DNA from: Rubrivivax sp. | GTDB lineage: Bacteria; Pseudomonadota; Gammaproteobacteria; Burkholderiales; Burkholderiaceae_C | Assembly (NCBI GenBank): GCA_027484825.1 | Contig: JAIXSE010000002.1 | Span: 62,001-126,000 of the forward strand | Length of the DNA: 64,000 nucleotides | Direction: 5' to 3' | Shown here: piece after piece, positions 44,379 through 54,135 of the stretch | Position numbering within the stretch: the stretch's first letter is position 1 | Layout of the letters: each line of letters starts with the position of its first letter | Made by a program: the position numbers and the translations under genes | The notes under the pieces: generated by a model | Databases searched by the model: none | Told to the model about the DNA's origin: nothing | What the model saw: the letters and a program-made list of their open reading frames with translations, nothing else

Positions 44379-45725
44379 ATGGCCGCTGATCGACGTACAT
44401 CCCTGACCCGCCGCCCGCTGCGGATGACGCTGTTGATGGCCGCCCTCGGGCTGGCCGGCGCCGTGCGTGCGCAGAGCCTGCAGGAGCTGTATGAAGCTGC
44501 CCGCGCCTATGACGCCACCTATCTGGCCGCCCGTGCGGTGGCTGACTCGGCTCAGTATCAGCTGGGGCAGGCGGAGGCTTTGAATCGGCCGAAGGTCGGC
44601 TTGGGGGTGAGTGCGACTCGCACCGAGACGGACCCGCCGAGCAAGGTGTCGCGGGATCGGTTCGGGAATACGGTGACGAATGCGGGGTTGACGGCGTCGT
44701 ATGCGCTGTTCAATCGCAGCAACAGCGTTACGATTGAGCAGGCTCGCAAGAGTGTGGAGGTGGCTCAGTCGGATCTGGATACTGCGGAGCAGGATCTGAT
44801 CATTCGTATTGCTACGGCCTATTTTGACGTGCTGGCCGCCAAGGATGCGCTGGCGACGACGCAGGCGAACAAGACGGCGATTGCGGAGCAGTTGGCGTCA
44901 GCGAAGCGGAATTTTGAGGTGGGGACAGCCACCATCACGGACACTCGTGAGGCGCAGGCGCGGTATGACCTGGCAACGGCGCAAGAATTGGCGGCGGACA
45001 ACGATCTGCGGGTGAAGGGCGTGACGCTGGATCAGCTGGTCGGGCGGGTGGGCGTGCAGCCTCGTCCGCTGGCACAGCCAGTGGCCCTGCCGCCGGTGAC
45101 GCCCTCGACGGTGGATGCCTGGGTGAACACCGCCGAGAGCGGTCATCCGGCGATTCGCAAGGCACAGTTGGGGTTGGATGTGGCCCGGCTGGAGATCGAC
45201 AAGGCGAAGGCGGCACGTCTGCCCACCGTGGATCTGAGCGGGAGCTTCGGCAGTCAGCACACCAGCGGGACGGGGGTGAGCTATACCGGCACCGCGACGA
45301 ATGCGCAGGCGGCGGTGGCGCTGAATATGCCAATCTACAGCGGTGGCGCCATCACCAATCGCATTCGCGAGACGGTGTCGCTGGAAGAGAAGTCGCGCAA
45401 CGATCTGGCGTTTGCCCAGCGCAGTGTGGAAGAAGGCACCAAGCGGGCGTTCTTCGGGGTGCAGTCGCTGTTGGCTCAGGTGAAGGCGTATGAGGCGGCC
45501 GAGGCGTCATCTCAGTTGGCGCTGGAAGCCACCCAGCTCGGCTATAAGGTCGGGGTGCGGGTCAACCTGGATGTGCTGAATGCGCAGCTCCAGCTCTATA
45601 CGACTCAACGTGACTTGGCTCGCGCTCGCTATGACGTGCTGGTGAATAGCCTGAAGCTGCGGCAGGCGTCCGGGCAGCTGCGGCCTGAGGATGTGACCGC
45701 CATCAACGGGCTGCTGGCGCGTTGA
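44379..45725 (+). CDS. tolC: TolC-family outer-membrane channel protein
   Basis: A 448-residue outer-membrane efflux protein with a signal peptide (cleavage near VRA-QS). The two homologous halves of a TolC protomer are visible as long amphipathic helices (for example LDTAEQDLIIRIATAYFDVLAAKDAL and RNDLAFAQRSVEEGTKRAFFGVQSLLAQ). Such proteins trimerise into the exit duct of type I secretion and RND pumps. It is the last gene of the unit and is followed by a terminator. Confidence 0.95.
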   Translation: MAADRRTSLTRRPLRMTLLMAALGLAGAVRAQSLQELYEAARAYDATYLAARAVADSAQYQLGQAEALNRPKVGLGVSATRTETDPPSKVSRDRFGNTVTNAGLTASYALFNRSNSVTIEQARKSVEVAQSDLDTAEQDLIIRIATAYFDVLAAKDALATTQANKTAIAEQLASAKRNFEVGTATITDTREAQARYDLATAQELAADNDLRVKGVTLDQLVGRVGVQPRPLAQPVALPPVTPSTVDAWVNTAESGHPAIRKAQLGLDVARLEIDKAKAARLPTVDLSGSFGSQHTSGTGVSYTGTATNAQAAVALNMPIYSGGAITNRIRETVSLEEKSRNDLAFAQRSVEEGTKRAFFGVQSLLAQVKAYEAAEASSQLALEATQLGYKVGVRVNLDVLNAQLQLYTTQRDLARARYDVLVNSLKLRQASGQLRPEDVTAINGLLAR

Positions 45726-45732
45726 TCGCTTC

Positions 45733-45762
45733 AAGCCACCTTCGGGTGGCTTTCTTGTTTTT
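45733..45762 (+). terminator. Rho-independent terminator of tolC
   Basis: An 8-bp stem, AAGCCACC (45733-45740), loop TTCG, and GGTGGCTT (45745-45752), is followed by TCTTGTTTTT. It lies seven bases after the tolC stop. Confidence 0.92.
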
Positions 45763-46122
45763 GGGGCTTTGGTTTTTGACTGCGCACGGAAGGGGCGAGC
45801 CGGGCGCTGTTTGCTCCATGTCCTTCCTGTCCGGCTGCGCCGGCCATTCCCTCCTTAACTTCCGCAAACAGCACCCGACTCGCCCCTTCCTGAGCAGTGC
45901 TGTGCGGGAGAGTGGTGGGTGGTGTGCGGCGAGTGGTGCAGCGAAGCGCCAGTTGAGGTGGGCAAGGTGTTGCGAACTGTGACGGGGTTGGGTGGTGGGG
46001 GAGCGTCGGTTCGTGCGGGAAGATGATGCGGGACAAGATGTTCCCGACTTCTGTGCGGGGCAGATGTGGGTCGAGGGGCAGGTTTGGTTCGGGTGCCGTG
46101 GCGCTCGGCGACAATCCGCGCC
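45763..46122. other. Intergenic stretch carrying hairpin copy 2
   Basis: No gene is supported between the tolC terminator and yaaA. The stretch holds hairpin copy 2 (45788-45890). The remaining 230 bases are G-rich on the plus strand with no motif I can name. Confidence 0.6.
45788..45890. repeat. Dispersed structured hairpin, copy 2
   Basis: The arms 45788-45814 and 45864-45890 pair over 27 positions with two exceptions, at stem positions 13 and 18. Both are C/A on the plus strand, which become G/U wobbles on the minus strand. The 49-base loop has the inner hairpin CCGGC (45831-45835), TGC, GCCGG (45839-45843) at exactly the same offset as in copy 1. Compared with 35448-35550, the stems differ by paired changes while the loop is conserved. 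The wobble pattern suggests that the minus strand is the folded one. Confidence 0.85.
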
Positions 46123-46908
46123 ATGCTGTTTGTGATCTCCCCCGCCAAGTCACTGGACTACGAGACCCCCACGCCGGCCGAGGTGGCCGCGCTGGCGACA
46201 CGTCCTTCCTTTATTCCGCAGTCGGCAGAGCTGATTGAGCTGCTCAAGAGCAAGAGCCAGGCCGAGATTTCGGGGCTGATGGATATCTCGGATGCGCTCG
46301 CGTCGTTGAACCTGGCGCGGTATGAGGCGTGGTCCACACGCTTTACCGAGAGCAACAGCAAACCCGCGGTGCTGGCCTTTAATGGCGATGTGTACGACGG
46401 CCTGCAAGCCGCCACGCTCAGCCTCGCAGACCTGCAATGGGCGCAGCAGCATCTGGCCATCCTCTCCGGTCTCTATGGCGTGCTCCGTCCCCTGGATCGG
46501 CTGCAACCCTATCGGCTGGAAATGGGGACGTCGCTCGCCAATCCCAAAGGGGCCAACCTCTATGCGTATTGGGGGGACACGATTGCGCAGCATCTGAACG
46601 AGCGCAGCGCTCAGTTGCAGACGCCCGTGATCGTGAATCTGGCGTCCCAGGAATACTTCAAGGCCGCCGCACGCAAGACGCTCAAGCCCCGCGTGATCGA
46701 ATGCCAGTTCGAGGACTGGAAGGGCGGTCGCTACAAGATCATCAGTTTCTTCGCGAAACGAGCCCGGGGCCTGATGGCCCGATACGCTATTCAGAATCAC
46801 ATCCAGACACCAGCGGCCCTGCAAGAATTTGCTGTGGACGGCTACGCTTACGCCTCCGAGGCCAGTACCCCGGACCGCCTGGTGTTTCGGCGGCGGCTGA
46901 CGGACTGA
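46123..46908 (+). CDS. yaaA: Peroxide stress protein YaaA
   Basis: A 261-residue YaaA/DUF328 protein. In E. coli YaaA is induced by OxyR and lowers unincorporated iron during peroxide stress. It begins [16 protein letters not shown], and conserved segments include [10 protein letters not shown] and [23 protein letters not shown]. The ATG at 46123 is chosen because homology starts exactly there; the longer open frame to 46066 is not coding-like. Confidence 0.95.
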   Translation: MLFVISPAKSLDYETPTPAEVAALATRPSFIPQSAELIELLKSKSQAEISGLMDISDALASLNLARYEAWSTRFTESNSKPAVLAFNGDVYDGLQAATLSLADLQWAQQHLAILSGLYGVLRPLDRLQPYRLEMGTSLANPKGANLYAYWGDTIAQHLNERSAQLQTPVIVNLASQEYFKAAARKTLKPRVIECQFEDWKGGRYKIISFFAKRARGLMARYAIQNHIQTPAALQEFAVDGYAYASEASTPDRLVFRRRLTD

Positions 46909-46952
46909 ATCAGACACAGGAGCACCCCACAGGGACGCGCAGGCACACCATC

Positions 46953-47813
46953 ATGAGTAGCTCGCAATATCTCACCACCGAACTGCGTCAGTGGATCACG
47001 GCGCAACTGCACAACGGCATCACGCGCGAGGCGCTGTACCAGGCCATGCTGAGCAGCGGCTGGCAGCCGGATCTGGCCCGTCAGGCGTTGGAAGAACATC
47101 CATCGGCCGCGCCCGCTCTCAGCCTGCCTGTCGTGGCGGAGCCGGTCGTGAAGCCCGGGTTGGTGCCTGAGCCGGATCTGGGTGACCAGCGCTCGGTGCT
47201 GCTGCCCGATGGCCACCGGGTGGAAGTGCTGATGAGCCTGGCGCGTCCGCGGGTGGTGGTGTTTGGTGGGCTGCTGACCGACGAGGAGTGCGATGCCGTC
47301 GTGACGGCCGCCAAGGCGCGCCTGGCACGCTCAGAGACCGTTGCGACGCAGAAGGAAGGCAGCGAAGTGAATGCGGCGCGGACCAGCGAAGGCATGTTCT
47401 TCGAGCGCGGGGAGTCCGAGGTGGTGGCGCGCATCGAGGCGCGCATCGCCGCACTGGTGAACTGGCCGCTGCGCAATGGCGAAGGGCTGCAGGTGCTGCG
47501 CTATCGCACCGGGGCGGAATATCAGCCGCACTATGACTACTTTGATCCAAGTCATGCCAGCAGCAAGGCGATTCTGCAGCGCGGTGGGCAGCGCGTGGGG
47601 ACCCTGGTGATGTACTTGAATACGCCCACACGGGGCGGCTCGACCGTGTTCCCGGATGTGAAGCTGGATGTGATGGCGCAAAAAGGCAATGCCGTCTTCT
47701 TCAGCTATGACCGGCCCGAACCCGGCACCCTGACCCTGCACGGCGGCGCGCCAGTGCTGGAAGGGGAAAAATGGGTGGCGACGAAGTGGCTGCGCCAGGG
47801 TGAGTTTGTCTGA
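46953..47813 (+). CDS. Prolyl 4-hydroxylase-like 2-oxoglutarate/Fe(II) dioxygenase
   Basis: A 286-residue protein. The C-terminal 180 residues form the double-stranded beta-helix with iron ligands in YQPHYDYFDP (His and Asp) and a distal His in LTLHGGAPVLEGEKWVATKW, whose Lys or Arg would bind 2-oxoglutarate. The N-terminal 60 residues are helical (LRQWITAQLHNGITREALYQAMLSSGW). The substrate is unknown; bacterial relatives hydroxylate proline in EF-Tu or peptides. It lies 44 bases after yaaA on the same strand. Confidence 0.9.
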   Translation: MSSSQYLTTELRQWITAQLHNGITREALYQAMLSSGWQPDLARQALEEHPSAAPALSLPVVAEPVVKPGLVPEPDLGDQRSVLLPDGHRVEVLMSLARPRVVVFGGLLTDEECDAVVTAAKARLARSETVATQKEGSEVNAARTSEGMFFERGESEVVARIEARIAALVNWPLRNGEGLQVLRYRTGAEYQPHYDYFDPSHASSKAILQRGGQRVGTLVMYLNTPTRGGSTVFPDVKLDVMAQKGNAVFFSYDRPEPGTLTLHGGAPVLEGEKWVATKWLRQGEFV

Positions 47814-47922
47814 TCTCGGGGACCCACTCACCCGCATGGGTGCCGTCCCGCACTGAGCAGCGCTAGACTGCCGCGATCGATGCGCTGCCGCATCGCCGAA
47901 CGTTTGAAGAGCCGAGGTATCC

Positions 47923-48381
47923 ATGACGTCCCTGTCCGCCATCAAGTCCGCCGTGTTGTCGCTGGCGATCGGCGTTTGCGCCCTGTCGACGGGCCCGGCC
48001 CTGGCACAGCAAGGCATGGTGGCCCCCGCCGTGGTCGGCACCCCTTCGCCCGCAGCGGCGGAGCCGGGAGCGCGCCAGAAGGCCGCCAAAAAGCCGGCCA
48101 CGAAGAAGACTGCGTCTCACAAGGCCACCAAGAAGGCGGCCGGCAAGTCCATGAGCAAGTCGGGCAAGATGACCAAGCCTGCCAAGTCCGCCAAGCCCGT
48201 CAAGGGCACCAAGTCTGGCAGCAAGTCGTCCAGCATCTCGGCCAGTCAATCGGCGACCAAGAGCGTCAAGCCGGCCAAGTCGATGAAGTCGGCGCACTCC
48301 GGTTCCTCCACCACGCTGGCCAAGCGCAATCCGCGGACCTTGTCCGACAAGCATCACGGCGCTGGAACGGTTCGCACCTGA
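47923..48381 (+). CDS. Secreted Lys/Ser/Ala-rich protein of unknown function
   Basis: A 152-residue protein with a clear signal peptide (cleavage near ALA-QQ) followed by a very basic, low-complexity tail with repeated AKK, TKK, AKS and KSG units, like histone H1 or alginate-regulator tails. After export it would be a strongly positive, disordered periplasmic or surface protein that could bind nucleic acid, LPS or peptidoglycan. No family can be named. It stands alone and is followed by a bidirectional terminator. Confidence 0.75.
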   Translation: MTSLSAIKSAVLSLAIGVCALSTGPALAQQGMVAPAVVGTPSPAAAEPGARQKAAKKPATKKTASHKATKKAAGKSMSKSGKMTKPAKSAKPVKGTKSGSKSSSISASQSATKSVKPAKSMKSAHSGSSTTLAKRNPRTLSDKHHGAGTVRT

Positions 48382-48482
48382 AGCAGCAGCATTCGGGCGC
48401 CTTGGCGAACGGGGTGCTCTGCATGGCGTCGGGTTGTTGACCAGCCAGGAGGCGAGGTCTCCTGCCCGTGAGTGGACGTCCG

Positions 48483-48521
48483 TGTTTTGGCGTACGTGTT
48501 TTGGCGTCCCTGTTTTGGCGT
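48483..48521. repeat. 14-bp period tandem repeat TGTTTTGGCGT, three copies
   Basis: TGTTTTGGCGT is repeated at 48483, 48497 and 48511 in the spacer between the Lys-rich protein gene and the efp terminator. No role is evident. Confidence 0.7.
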
Positions 48522-48551
48522 CGTGCTTTGCGTCGTGTTGTGATTGCGCAG

Positions 48552-48589
48552 CCAACAAAAAAGCAGCCCGCAGGCTGCTTTTTTGTTGG
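48552..48589. terminator. Bidirectional rho-independent terminator
   Basis: A perfect 17-bp inverted repeat (48552-48568 with 48573-48589) includes A6 on one side and T6 on the other around the GC-rich core GCAGCC/GGCTGC. It can stop the rightward gene at 48381 and the leftward efp gene at 48637. Confidence 0.93.
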
Positions 48590-48636
48590 GTTGGGGCCTC
48601 TCGCGAAGGGGAGGCGCCCGGCGTGAGCGGTGAGGC

Positions 48637-49191
48637 TCAGACGCGCTTGCGATACTCGTGGGTACGGGTGTCGATTTCGATGTTGTCGCCCTGGGCCACG
48701 AAGATGGGCACGGGGATTTCAAAACCGGTGGAGATCTTGGCAGGCTTGAGCACCTTGCCCGAGGTGTCGCCCTTGACGGCAGGTTCCGTCCAGGTCACTT
48801 CACGCACGACGCTGGTGGGCAGTTCCACCGAGATGGCCTTGCCGTCGTAGAACACCACTTCCACTTCCATGCCGTCTTGCAGGTAGTTGATGGCGTCGCC
48901 CATGTTCTCGGCTTCCACTTCGTACTGGTTGTACTCAGTGTCCATGAACACATACATCGGGTCGGCGAAGTAGGAGTAGGTGCACTCCTTCTTGTCCAGA
49001 ATGATCTGGTCCATCTTGTCGTCAGCCTTGAAGACGACTTCAGTGCCCGAATTGTTCAGCAGGCTCTTCAGCTTCATACGGACCGTCGCGGCATTGCGGC
49101 CACCGCGGCTGTATTCCGTCTTCAGCACGACCATCGGGTCCTTGCCGTGCATGATCACGTTGCCGGCGCGAATTTCTTGAGCAATCTTCAT
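48637..49191 (-). CDS. efp: Elongation factor P (Arg-rhamnosylated type)
   Basis: A 184-residue translation factor that rescues ribosomes stalled at polyproline. The loop at the tip of domain I reads [11 protein letters not shown], placing Arg32 where E. coli has the modified Lys34. This is the subclass whose Arg is rhamnosylated by EarP, and the earP gene lies directly upstream on the same strand. Length is normal. Confidence 0.97.
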   Translation of the reverse strand: MKIAQEIRAGNVIMHGKDPMVVLKTEYSRGGRNAATVRMKLKSLLNNSGTEVVFKADDKMDQIILDKKECTYSYFADPMYVFMDTEYNQYEVEAENMGDAINYLQDGMEVEVVFYDGKAISVELPTSVVREVTWTEPAVKGDTSGKVLKPAKISTGFEIPVPIFVAQGDNIEIDTRTHEYRKRV

Positions 49192-49299
49192 GATGAATTC
49201 CGGGATAGTTCCGGGACAGTCTCTGGGGTGCGGATCAGGCCGGGCAAGCCTGATATGGCGAAATCCGTACTGCTCCGGCAGTGTGGGGCCACGAGGCTT

Positions 49300-49362
49300 G
49301 GCAGTTCAAGCTGGCAGTTCAGAACCGGCAGGTCAAAATCAGCAGTTCAAAAGCGACAGTCA
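49300..49362. repeat. Degenerate 14-bp tandem repeat upstream of efp
   Basis: GGCAGTTCA-like 9-mers recur at 49300, 49313, 49327, 49341 and about 49354 with 13-14 base spacing, all in the earP-efp gap. They could be protein-binding sites or simple slippage repeats. Confidence 0.5.
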
Positions 49363-49396
49363 AAACTGAATGCGGTGCGGCGAAAAGCCAAGCATT

Positions 49397-50707
49397 CTAG
49401 CCCGAAACCCCCGCCTTCCCCAAAGCAAAGCCCATGAGCTGGGTGGCGAGATCCGCCTGTTGCATCAATTTCCCACGCCAGGCCCGGCTCTGTCGACCCG
49501 CCGCCTCCAGGTCCGACAGCACCCCGCCAGGAACCTCCCCCCAGTCCCTCAGCCCGTTCCAGGCTTGCGCCAGCTTCATCCATGACGTGCGCACCGCCGC
49601 CTCCGCCTCCGCTCCTGCCCAGGCCAGGTCCAGAAAGGCCTGCAGCTTGGGACCATGTGCGCCATCGTCCTGGAAGTAGATCTGCCAGAGCATCGGCCGC
49701 CCCGCCCACTGAGCGCGGACGAAGGAGTCTTCGCCCCGCACCAGGTTCAGGTCGCAGGACGCAAGCAGTCGGTCATAGTCCGCCTGCGTCAGGTAGGGCA
49801 GGGCGATGCAACGCTGACCGTCGCGCAGACGCGTCGGCACCGATTGCTGGGCACTGCCCGGGCACAGCAGCAGCAACCATGGGCCGGTCAGATGCGCCAG
49901 CAGCTCGTCCCAAGGAGCATGCGGATAGGCAAAGGCGCTCAGCACCCGCTCGCCCGGGGCAGGCGCCCAGCCCCGCTCCGCCAGCCAGGCAAGGCCGTCA
50001 TGCCGGTCGATCGACTCGATCAATCCGGGCTCACGCAGCAAGCCGCCCGTGCGGGAGCTGAAGCCCGGGTAGAAGAACCATTTGTTGAGCCCCGCGCCCG
50101 GGCCGCTGAACTGAGGCGACTGAAGGCCGTGACTGCGCTCGACATAAGCCTCGGCGCTCAGATATTCGAGGTTGATCCACACCGGCGGGACCGGTCGCGC
50201 CGCCATGCGGGCCAGATAAGCGCCCGGCAGGTCGCAGCCAAAGGTCTCGATGACGACGTCGGCGGGCTCCGTATGCGGCCACGATGCAGCGCCAGCAGCG
50301 GTGTCGGCTGAGGGGCGCGTCGCGGCTTCGGCTGGGCTCACGTCGCCAGACCCTTCGTCCGGCCATGGCAGTACCTGCAAGCCGGGGACTGGCGTCGGCT
50401 GCATCCATGCCAGCGCCGACGCATCGTCACACCACAGCCGCACCTGCGCCCCGCGTGTGGCGAGGTCTCGCCCCAGACGCAGGCACACGCCAAGATCGCC
50501 GTGGTTGTCGATGACGCGGCAGAAGAGGTCCCAGCGACGCAGGGCCTCGGGCAGAGGCTGGCGGAGTGACTGAGGAGACGTCTGTGCAGGAGTGGCGGCA
50601 GCGGGGCGGGTGGTCGTGTGCTCGGCCCCGTGCTCGGCCGTTTGCTCGGCACCGTTCGCGTCAATGAGGTCAGGGTGGGTGTGGGTGCAATCTTGAGGCT
50701 CGGCCAT
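49397..50707 (-). CDS. earP: EF-P arginine rhamnosyltransferase EarP
   Basis: A 436-residue glycosyltransferase that puts rhamnose from dTDP-rhamnose onto Arg32 of EF-P. The N-terminal site is [22 protein letters not shown], where the Asp of NHGD is the catalytic residue in characterised EarP. The donor-site region is [26 protein letters not shown]. An insertion rich in Ala, Thr and Ser (about residues 125-145) and an Ala/Thr-rich N-terminus make it longer than the usual 380. The start at 50707 is chosen to clear the divergent uvrC by 31 bases. efp follows downstream. Confidence 0.95.
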   Translation of the reverse strand: MAEPQDCTHTHPDLIDANGAEQTAEHGAEHTTTRPAAATPAQTSPQSLRQPLPEALRRWDLFCRVIDNHGDLGVCLRLGRDLATRGAQVRLWCDDASALAWMQPTPVPGLQVLPWPDEGSGDVSPAEAATRPSADTAAGAASWPHTEPADVVIETFGCDLPGAYLARMAARPVPPVWINLEYLSAEAYVERSHGLQSPQFSGPGAGLNKWFFYPGFSSRTGGLLREPGLIESIDRHDGLAWLAERGWAPAPGERVLSAFAYPHAPWDELLAHLTGPWLLLLCPGSAQQSVPTRLRDGQRCIALPYLTQADYDRLLASCDLNLVRGEDSFVRAQWAGRPMLWQIYFQDDGAHGPKLQAFLDLAWAGAEAEAAVRTSWMKLAQAWNGLRDWGEVPGGVLSDLEAAGRQSRAWRGKLMQQADLATQLMGFALGKAGVSG

Positions 50708-50738
50708 CCCAGGATTATCCGGCGGCACAATTCCGCCC

Positions 50739-52802
50739 ATGAGCACCATTCCGACCGACCCGGACCTCCCGGCGCCGGCTTCCCCTTCTTCCGATTCGAG
50801 CGAACCCACCCAGCGCGAGCGTCAGGCCGACACCTGGAACGAGCAAGGCCAGGCCATCGAGGCCGCCGAAGGCCAGCGTGTGCGGGACATGGAGCGCGCC
50901 GCCCGCGAGGTGCGCGACCGCGTCCTGGCTGAAGTGGCCGCCTTGCCGGCGCTGCCCGGCGTCTATCGTTATTTCGATGCGCAGGACCACGTGCTGTACG
51001 TGGGCAAGGCCAAGAACCTCAAGCGGCGGGTCTCCAGCTACTTCCAGAAGGACCACGGCGGCACCCGCATCGGCATGATGGTGGCGCGTATCGCCCGCCT
51101 GGAGACCACGGTGGTGCGCACCGAGGCCGAGGCGCTGCTGCTGGAAAACAACCTCATCAAGGCGCTGAACCCGCGCTTCAACATCCTATTCCGGGATGAC
51201 AAAAGCTATCCGTATCTGCGCCTGTCCGGGCATCAGTGGCCGCGCATCAGCTACTACCGCGGCTCGGTGGACCGTCGTCACCGCTACTTCGGCCCGTTCC
51301 CCAGCGCCTGGGCGGTGAAGGAATCCATCCAGCTGCTGCAGAAGGTGTTTCGCCTGCGCACCTGCGAGGACACCGTCTTCAACAACCGCAGCCGGCCCTG
51401 CCTGCTCTATCAGATCCACCGCTGCTCCGGCCCTTGCGTGCCGGAAGGCCAGACGCAGGACTACGCCCGCAACGTGAGCCATGCGGAGCGCTTCCTGCTG
51501 GGCGAGACCCAGGAGGTGATGGACGGCCTGCAGGCGCAAATGATGGCGCATGCCGAGCGCATGCAGTACGAGCAGGCGGCGGAGCTGCGCAATCAGATCT
51601 CGGCGCTGTCGAAGGTCTTGCAGCAGCAGGCGGTGGATGAGAACAGCGCCACCGGCCGCGACCGCGACGTCGACATCCTGGTGGTGCGGCTGCAAGGCGG
51701 ACGGGCCTGCGTCAACCTGGCCATGGTGCGAGGGGGGCGGCATCTGGGCGACCGCGCCTACTTCCCCAAGCATGTGGAAGAGGCCACTGCCGTGTCCTTG
51801 CTGGAAGACGACGACATCGTCCTGGACGGGGAGGGGGCGAGCGCCGAGCGACAGGTGCTGGAGGCCTTCATCGCCCAGCATTACCTGGAAGCGCCGGTGC
51901 CGTCGCTGCTGGTGCTCTCGCACGCGGTGGACCCAGCGCTGGCCGAGGCCCTCAGCCTGCAAGCCGGTTATCGGGTCAACACGCAGGCCCAGCCGCGCGG
52001 CCAGCGGCGCATCTGGCAGGAGATGTGTGCCAAGGGCGCCGAACTGGCGCTGGCCCGGCTGCTGTCCGAAGAAGGCTCGCAGCAGGCGCGCACCCGCGCC
52101 CTGGTGGACGCTCTGGACCTCAGCATCACCGAGCTGGACAAGTTCCGCATCGAGTGCTTTGACATCAGCCACACCGCCGGCGAGGCCACACAGGCCTCCT
52201 GCGTGGTGTTTGAAGGCCACCAGATGCAGAGCGGCCAGTACCGCCGATTCAACATCGACGGCATCACCCCCGGAGACGATTACGCAGCGATGCGGCAGGT
52301 GCTGACACGTCGTTACAGCCGGATGGCCGAAGCTGCCCAGAATGGCACTGCGCGCCTGCCGGATCTGGTGCTGGTGGACGGCGGCAAAGGCCAGGTGTCC
52401 ATGGCCCGTGAAGTTTTTGAGGAACTGGGCCTGGATCTGTCGCTGATCGTTGGCGTGGAGAAGGGCGAAGGCCGTAAGGTGGGCCTGGAAGAGCTGGTGT
52501 TTGCCGATGGGCGGGAGAAGGTCTACCTGGGCCGGGACTCCGCCGCGCTGATGCTGGTGGCGCAGATCCGGGACGAGGCGCACCGCTTCGCCATCACCGG
52601 CATGCGGGCCAAGCGGGCGTCGGTGCGCACGGGTGCGTCCCGCCTGGAAGATGTGCCGGGCGTGGGGCCGAAGAAGCGCGCCCAGCTGCTGCAACGCTTT
52701 GGCGGTGTCCGCGGGGTGGCCGGTGCCAGTATTGAAGAGCTGGCCAGCGTGAAGGGGGTCTCCCGCGAGCTGGCCGAAGAGATCTACCGTGCCCTGCACT
52801 GA
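50739..52802 (+). CDS. uvrC: Excinuclease ABC subunit C
   Basis: A 687-residue nuclease that makes both incisions in nucleotide excision repair. It has a GIY-YIG domain ([25 protein letters not shown]), a UVR motif ([15 protein letters not shown]), an RNase-H-like domain ([29 protein letters not shown]), and a C-terminal helix-hairpin-helix pair ([18 protein letters not shown]). About 70 extra residues at the N-terminus are acidic or polar and unlike most UvrC proteins; the true start may be later. Confidence 0.97.
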   Translation: MSTIPTDPDLPAPASPSSDSSEPTQRERQADTWNEQGQAIEAAEGQRVRDMERAAREVRDRVLAEVAALPALPGVYRYFDAQDHVLYVGKAKNLKRRVSSYFQKDHGGTRIGMMVARIARLETTVVRTEAEALLLENNLIKALNPRFNILFRDDKSYPYLRLSGHQWPRISYYRGSVDRRHRYFGPFPSAWAVKESIQLLQKVFRLRTCEDTVFNNRSRPCLLYQIHRCSGPCVPEGQTQDYARNVSHAERFLLGETQEVMDGLQAQMMAHAERMQYEQAAELRNQISALSKVLQQQAVDENSATGRDRDVDILVVRLQGGRACVNLAMVRGGRHLGDRAYFPKHVEEATAVSLLEDDDIVLDGEGASAERQVLEAFIAQHYLEAPVPSLLVLSHAVDPALAEALSLQAGYRVNTQAQPRGQRRIWQEMCAKGAELALARLLSEEGSQQARTRALVDALDLSITELDKFRIECFDISHTAGEATQASCVVFEGHQMQSGQYRRFNIDGITPGDDYAAMRQVLTRRYSRMAEAAQNGTARLPDLVLVDGGKGQVSMAREVFEELGLDLSLIVGVEKGEGRKVGLEELVFADGREKVYLGRDSAALMLVAQIRDEAHRFAITGMRAKRASVRTGASRLEDVPGVGPKKRAQLLQRFGGVRGVAGASIEELASVKGVSRELAEEIYRALH

Positions 52803-52811
52803 ACAGCAAAG

Positions 52812-53492
52812 ATGCGAATGACGACCATGAATGCAAGGATGACGGGTGCCCAGACTTTTGATGCGGACCGCATCGAACGCACGCACGCCGCCGAAGGGGT
52901 GGTCCTGGGATGGCCCGCCGCACGCGGCGCCATGCGCCAAGGGCTTCGCTGGGCCGCAGTGATCGGCGCCGGTGTGCTGATGGCGGGTTGCGGCGGCGGT
53001 CCGTCGCAGCGGAGTCCGTCGACATCGACGACATCGACGACATCGACCACGGCGAGCCCCGGCGCCAACGCCCGGCCTGCGTCGCCGGTGTCCCCCGCAC
53101 CGGTGGCTCCGGCGGAGTCGCCGTCCGCGCTGCTGAATGCCCAAGGTCGGCTGGAGCCGCCACATGCGGTCGCCACCCATGAGGAGCTTCGCCACCAGGC
53201 CGCCCTGCGCCTGGTCGCTGCCAATCCGGACGCGACGTACATGGGCGAGGTCCCGGCTGTTCTGCTGGCCATTCCGGTGCTGGAGATCGAACTCAACCGG
53301 GACGGTTCGGTGCGCAACATTCGTGTGCTGCGTCGTCCGGGACAGGCGGTGGACACCATTGAACTGGCCATGGCGGCCGTTCGCAAAGCCGCGCCGTATG
53401 GGGACGTGAGCCACCTGCCGCACCCGTGGAAGTTCAACGAAGTCTTCCTGTTCAACAACGATCGCCGGTTCAAGCCCCGTACGCTGGATTGA
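52812..53492 (+). CDS. Putative TonB-C-like lipoprotein or membrane-anchored protein
   Basis: A protein of up to 226 residues. Residues 41-63 (MRQGLRWAAVIGAGVLMAGC) are a lipoprotein-type signal with lipobox LMAGC. A Ser/Thr/Pro linker follows, and then a C-terminal domain (from about HQAALRLVAANPDA) with VLEIELNRDGSVRNIRVLRRPGQAVDTIELAMAAVRKAAPYG, which resembles TonB C-terminal folds. If translation starts at 52932 it is a lipoprotein of 186 residues. The upstream 40 codons look coding, so the longer form is kept as reported. Neither start has a convincing ribosome site. Confidence 0.75.
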   Translation: MRMTTMNARMTGAQTFDADRIERTHAAEGVVLGWPAARGAMRQGLRWAAVIGAGVLMAGCGGGPSQRSPSTSTTSTTSTTASPGANARPASPVSPAPVAPAESPSALLNAQGRLEPPHAVATHEELRHQAALRLVAANPDATYMGEVPAVLLAIPVLEIELNRDGSVRNIRVLRRPGQAVDTIELAMAAVRKAAPYGDVSHLPHPWKFNEVFLFNNDRRFKPRTLD

Positions 53493-53568
53493 GGCCCGGC
53501 GGAATTGATTGCATGCAAAGCTGCAACATCGGGGTGAACACCCCCAAAAGGTGGGCACAATCCCGTCC

Positions 53569-54135
53569 ATGTTCCTGACCCTGCCAACCCTGTTGACCTG
53601 GGCCCGCATCGTGGCCATTCCACTGATCGTGGGGCTGTTCCATCTTCAGATGACACCCGCGCATCAGAACCTGATCGCGACGGTGCTGTTCATCACGGTG
53701 GCGCTGACCGACTGGGCGGACGGCTACCTGGCACGCAAGCTCAACCAGACCTCGTCCTTTGGTGCCTTCCTGGATCCGGTGGCGGACAAGTTCCTGGTCT
53801 GCGCCGCGCTGCTGGTGCTGCTGGAGCAGCAGCGGGTGGATGCGCTGGTGGCGCTGGTGATCGTCGGCCGCGAGATCGCGATTTCGGCGCTGCGGGAGTG
53901 GATGGCGCAAATCGGTGCGTCACGCTCGGTGGCCGTGCACATGCTGGGCAAGCTCAAGACAACCGTGCAGATGGTGGCCATTCCCTTCCTGCTGTATGAC
54001 GGCGTGCTGTTTGGCCTCATCCAGACCCGGCTGTGGGGCACCTGGCTGATTTATCTCGCAGCGGTGCTGACCATCTGGTCCATGGTCTATTACCTGCAGA
54101 AAGCCCTGCCCGAAATTCGCGCCAAGGTGCGCTGA
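53569..54135 (+). CDS. pgsA: CDP-diacylglycerol-glycerol-3-phosphate phosphatidyltransferase
   Basis: A 188-residue inner-membrane enzyme making phosphatidylglycerol phosphate. The CDP-alcohol phosphatidyltransferase motif DWADGYLARKL, followed by GAFLDPVADK, is complete. About five hydrophobic helices are visible. The start MFLTLPTLLTW at 53569 fits the family; the longer open frame does not. The uvrC-pgsA neighbourhood is common in proteobacteria. Confidence 0.96.
   Translation: MFLTLPTLLTWARIVAIPLIVGLFHLQMTPAHQNLIATVLFITVALTDWADGYLARKLNQTSSFGAFLDPVADKFLVCAALLVLLEQQRVDALVALVIVGREIAISALREWMAQIGASRSVAVHMLGKLKTTVQMVAIPFLLYDGVLFGLIQTRLWGTWLIYLAAVLTIWSMVYYLQKALPEIRAKVR

Noticed and set aside
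51186-53618. An 810-codon minus-strand frame across uvrC
   Set aside because: Antisense to uvrC, whose domains are complete and unambiguous.
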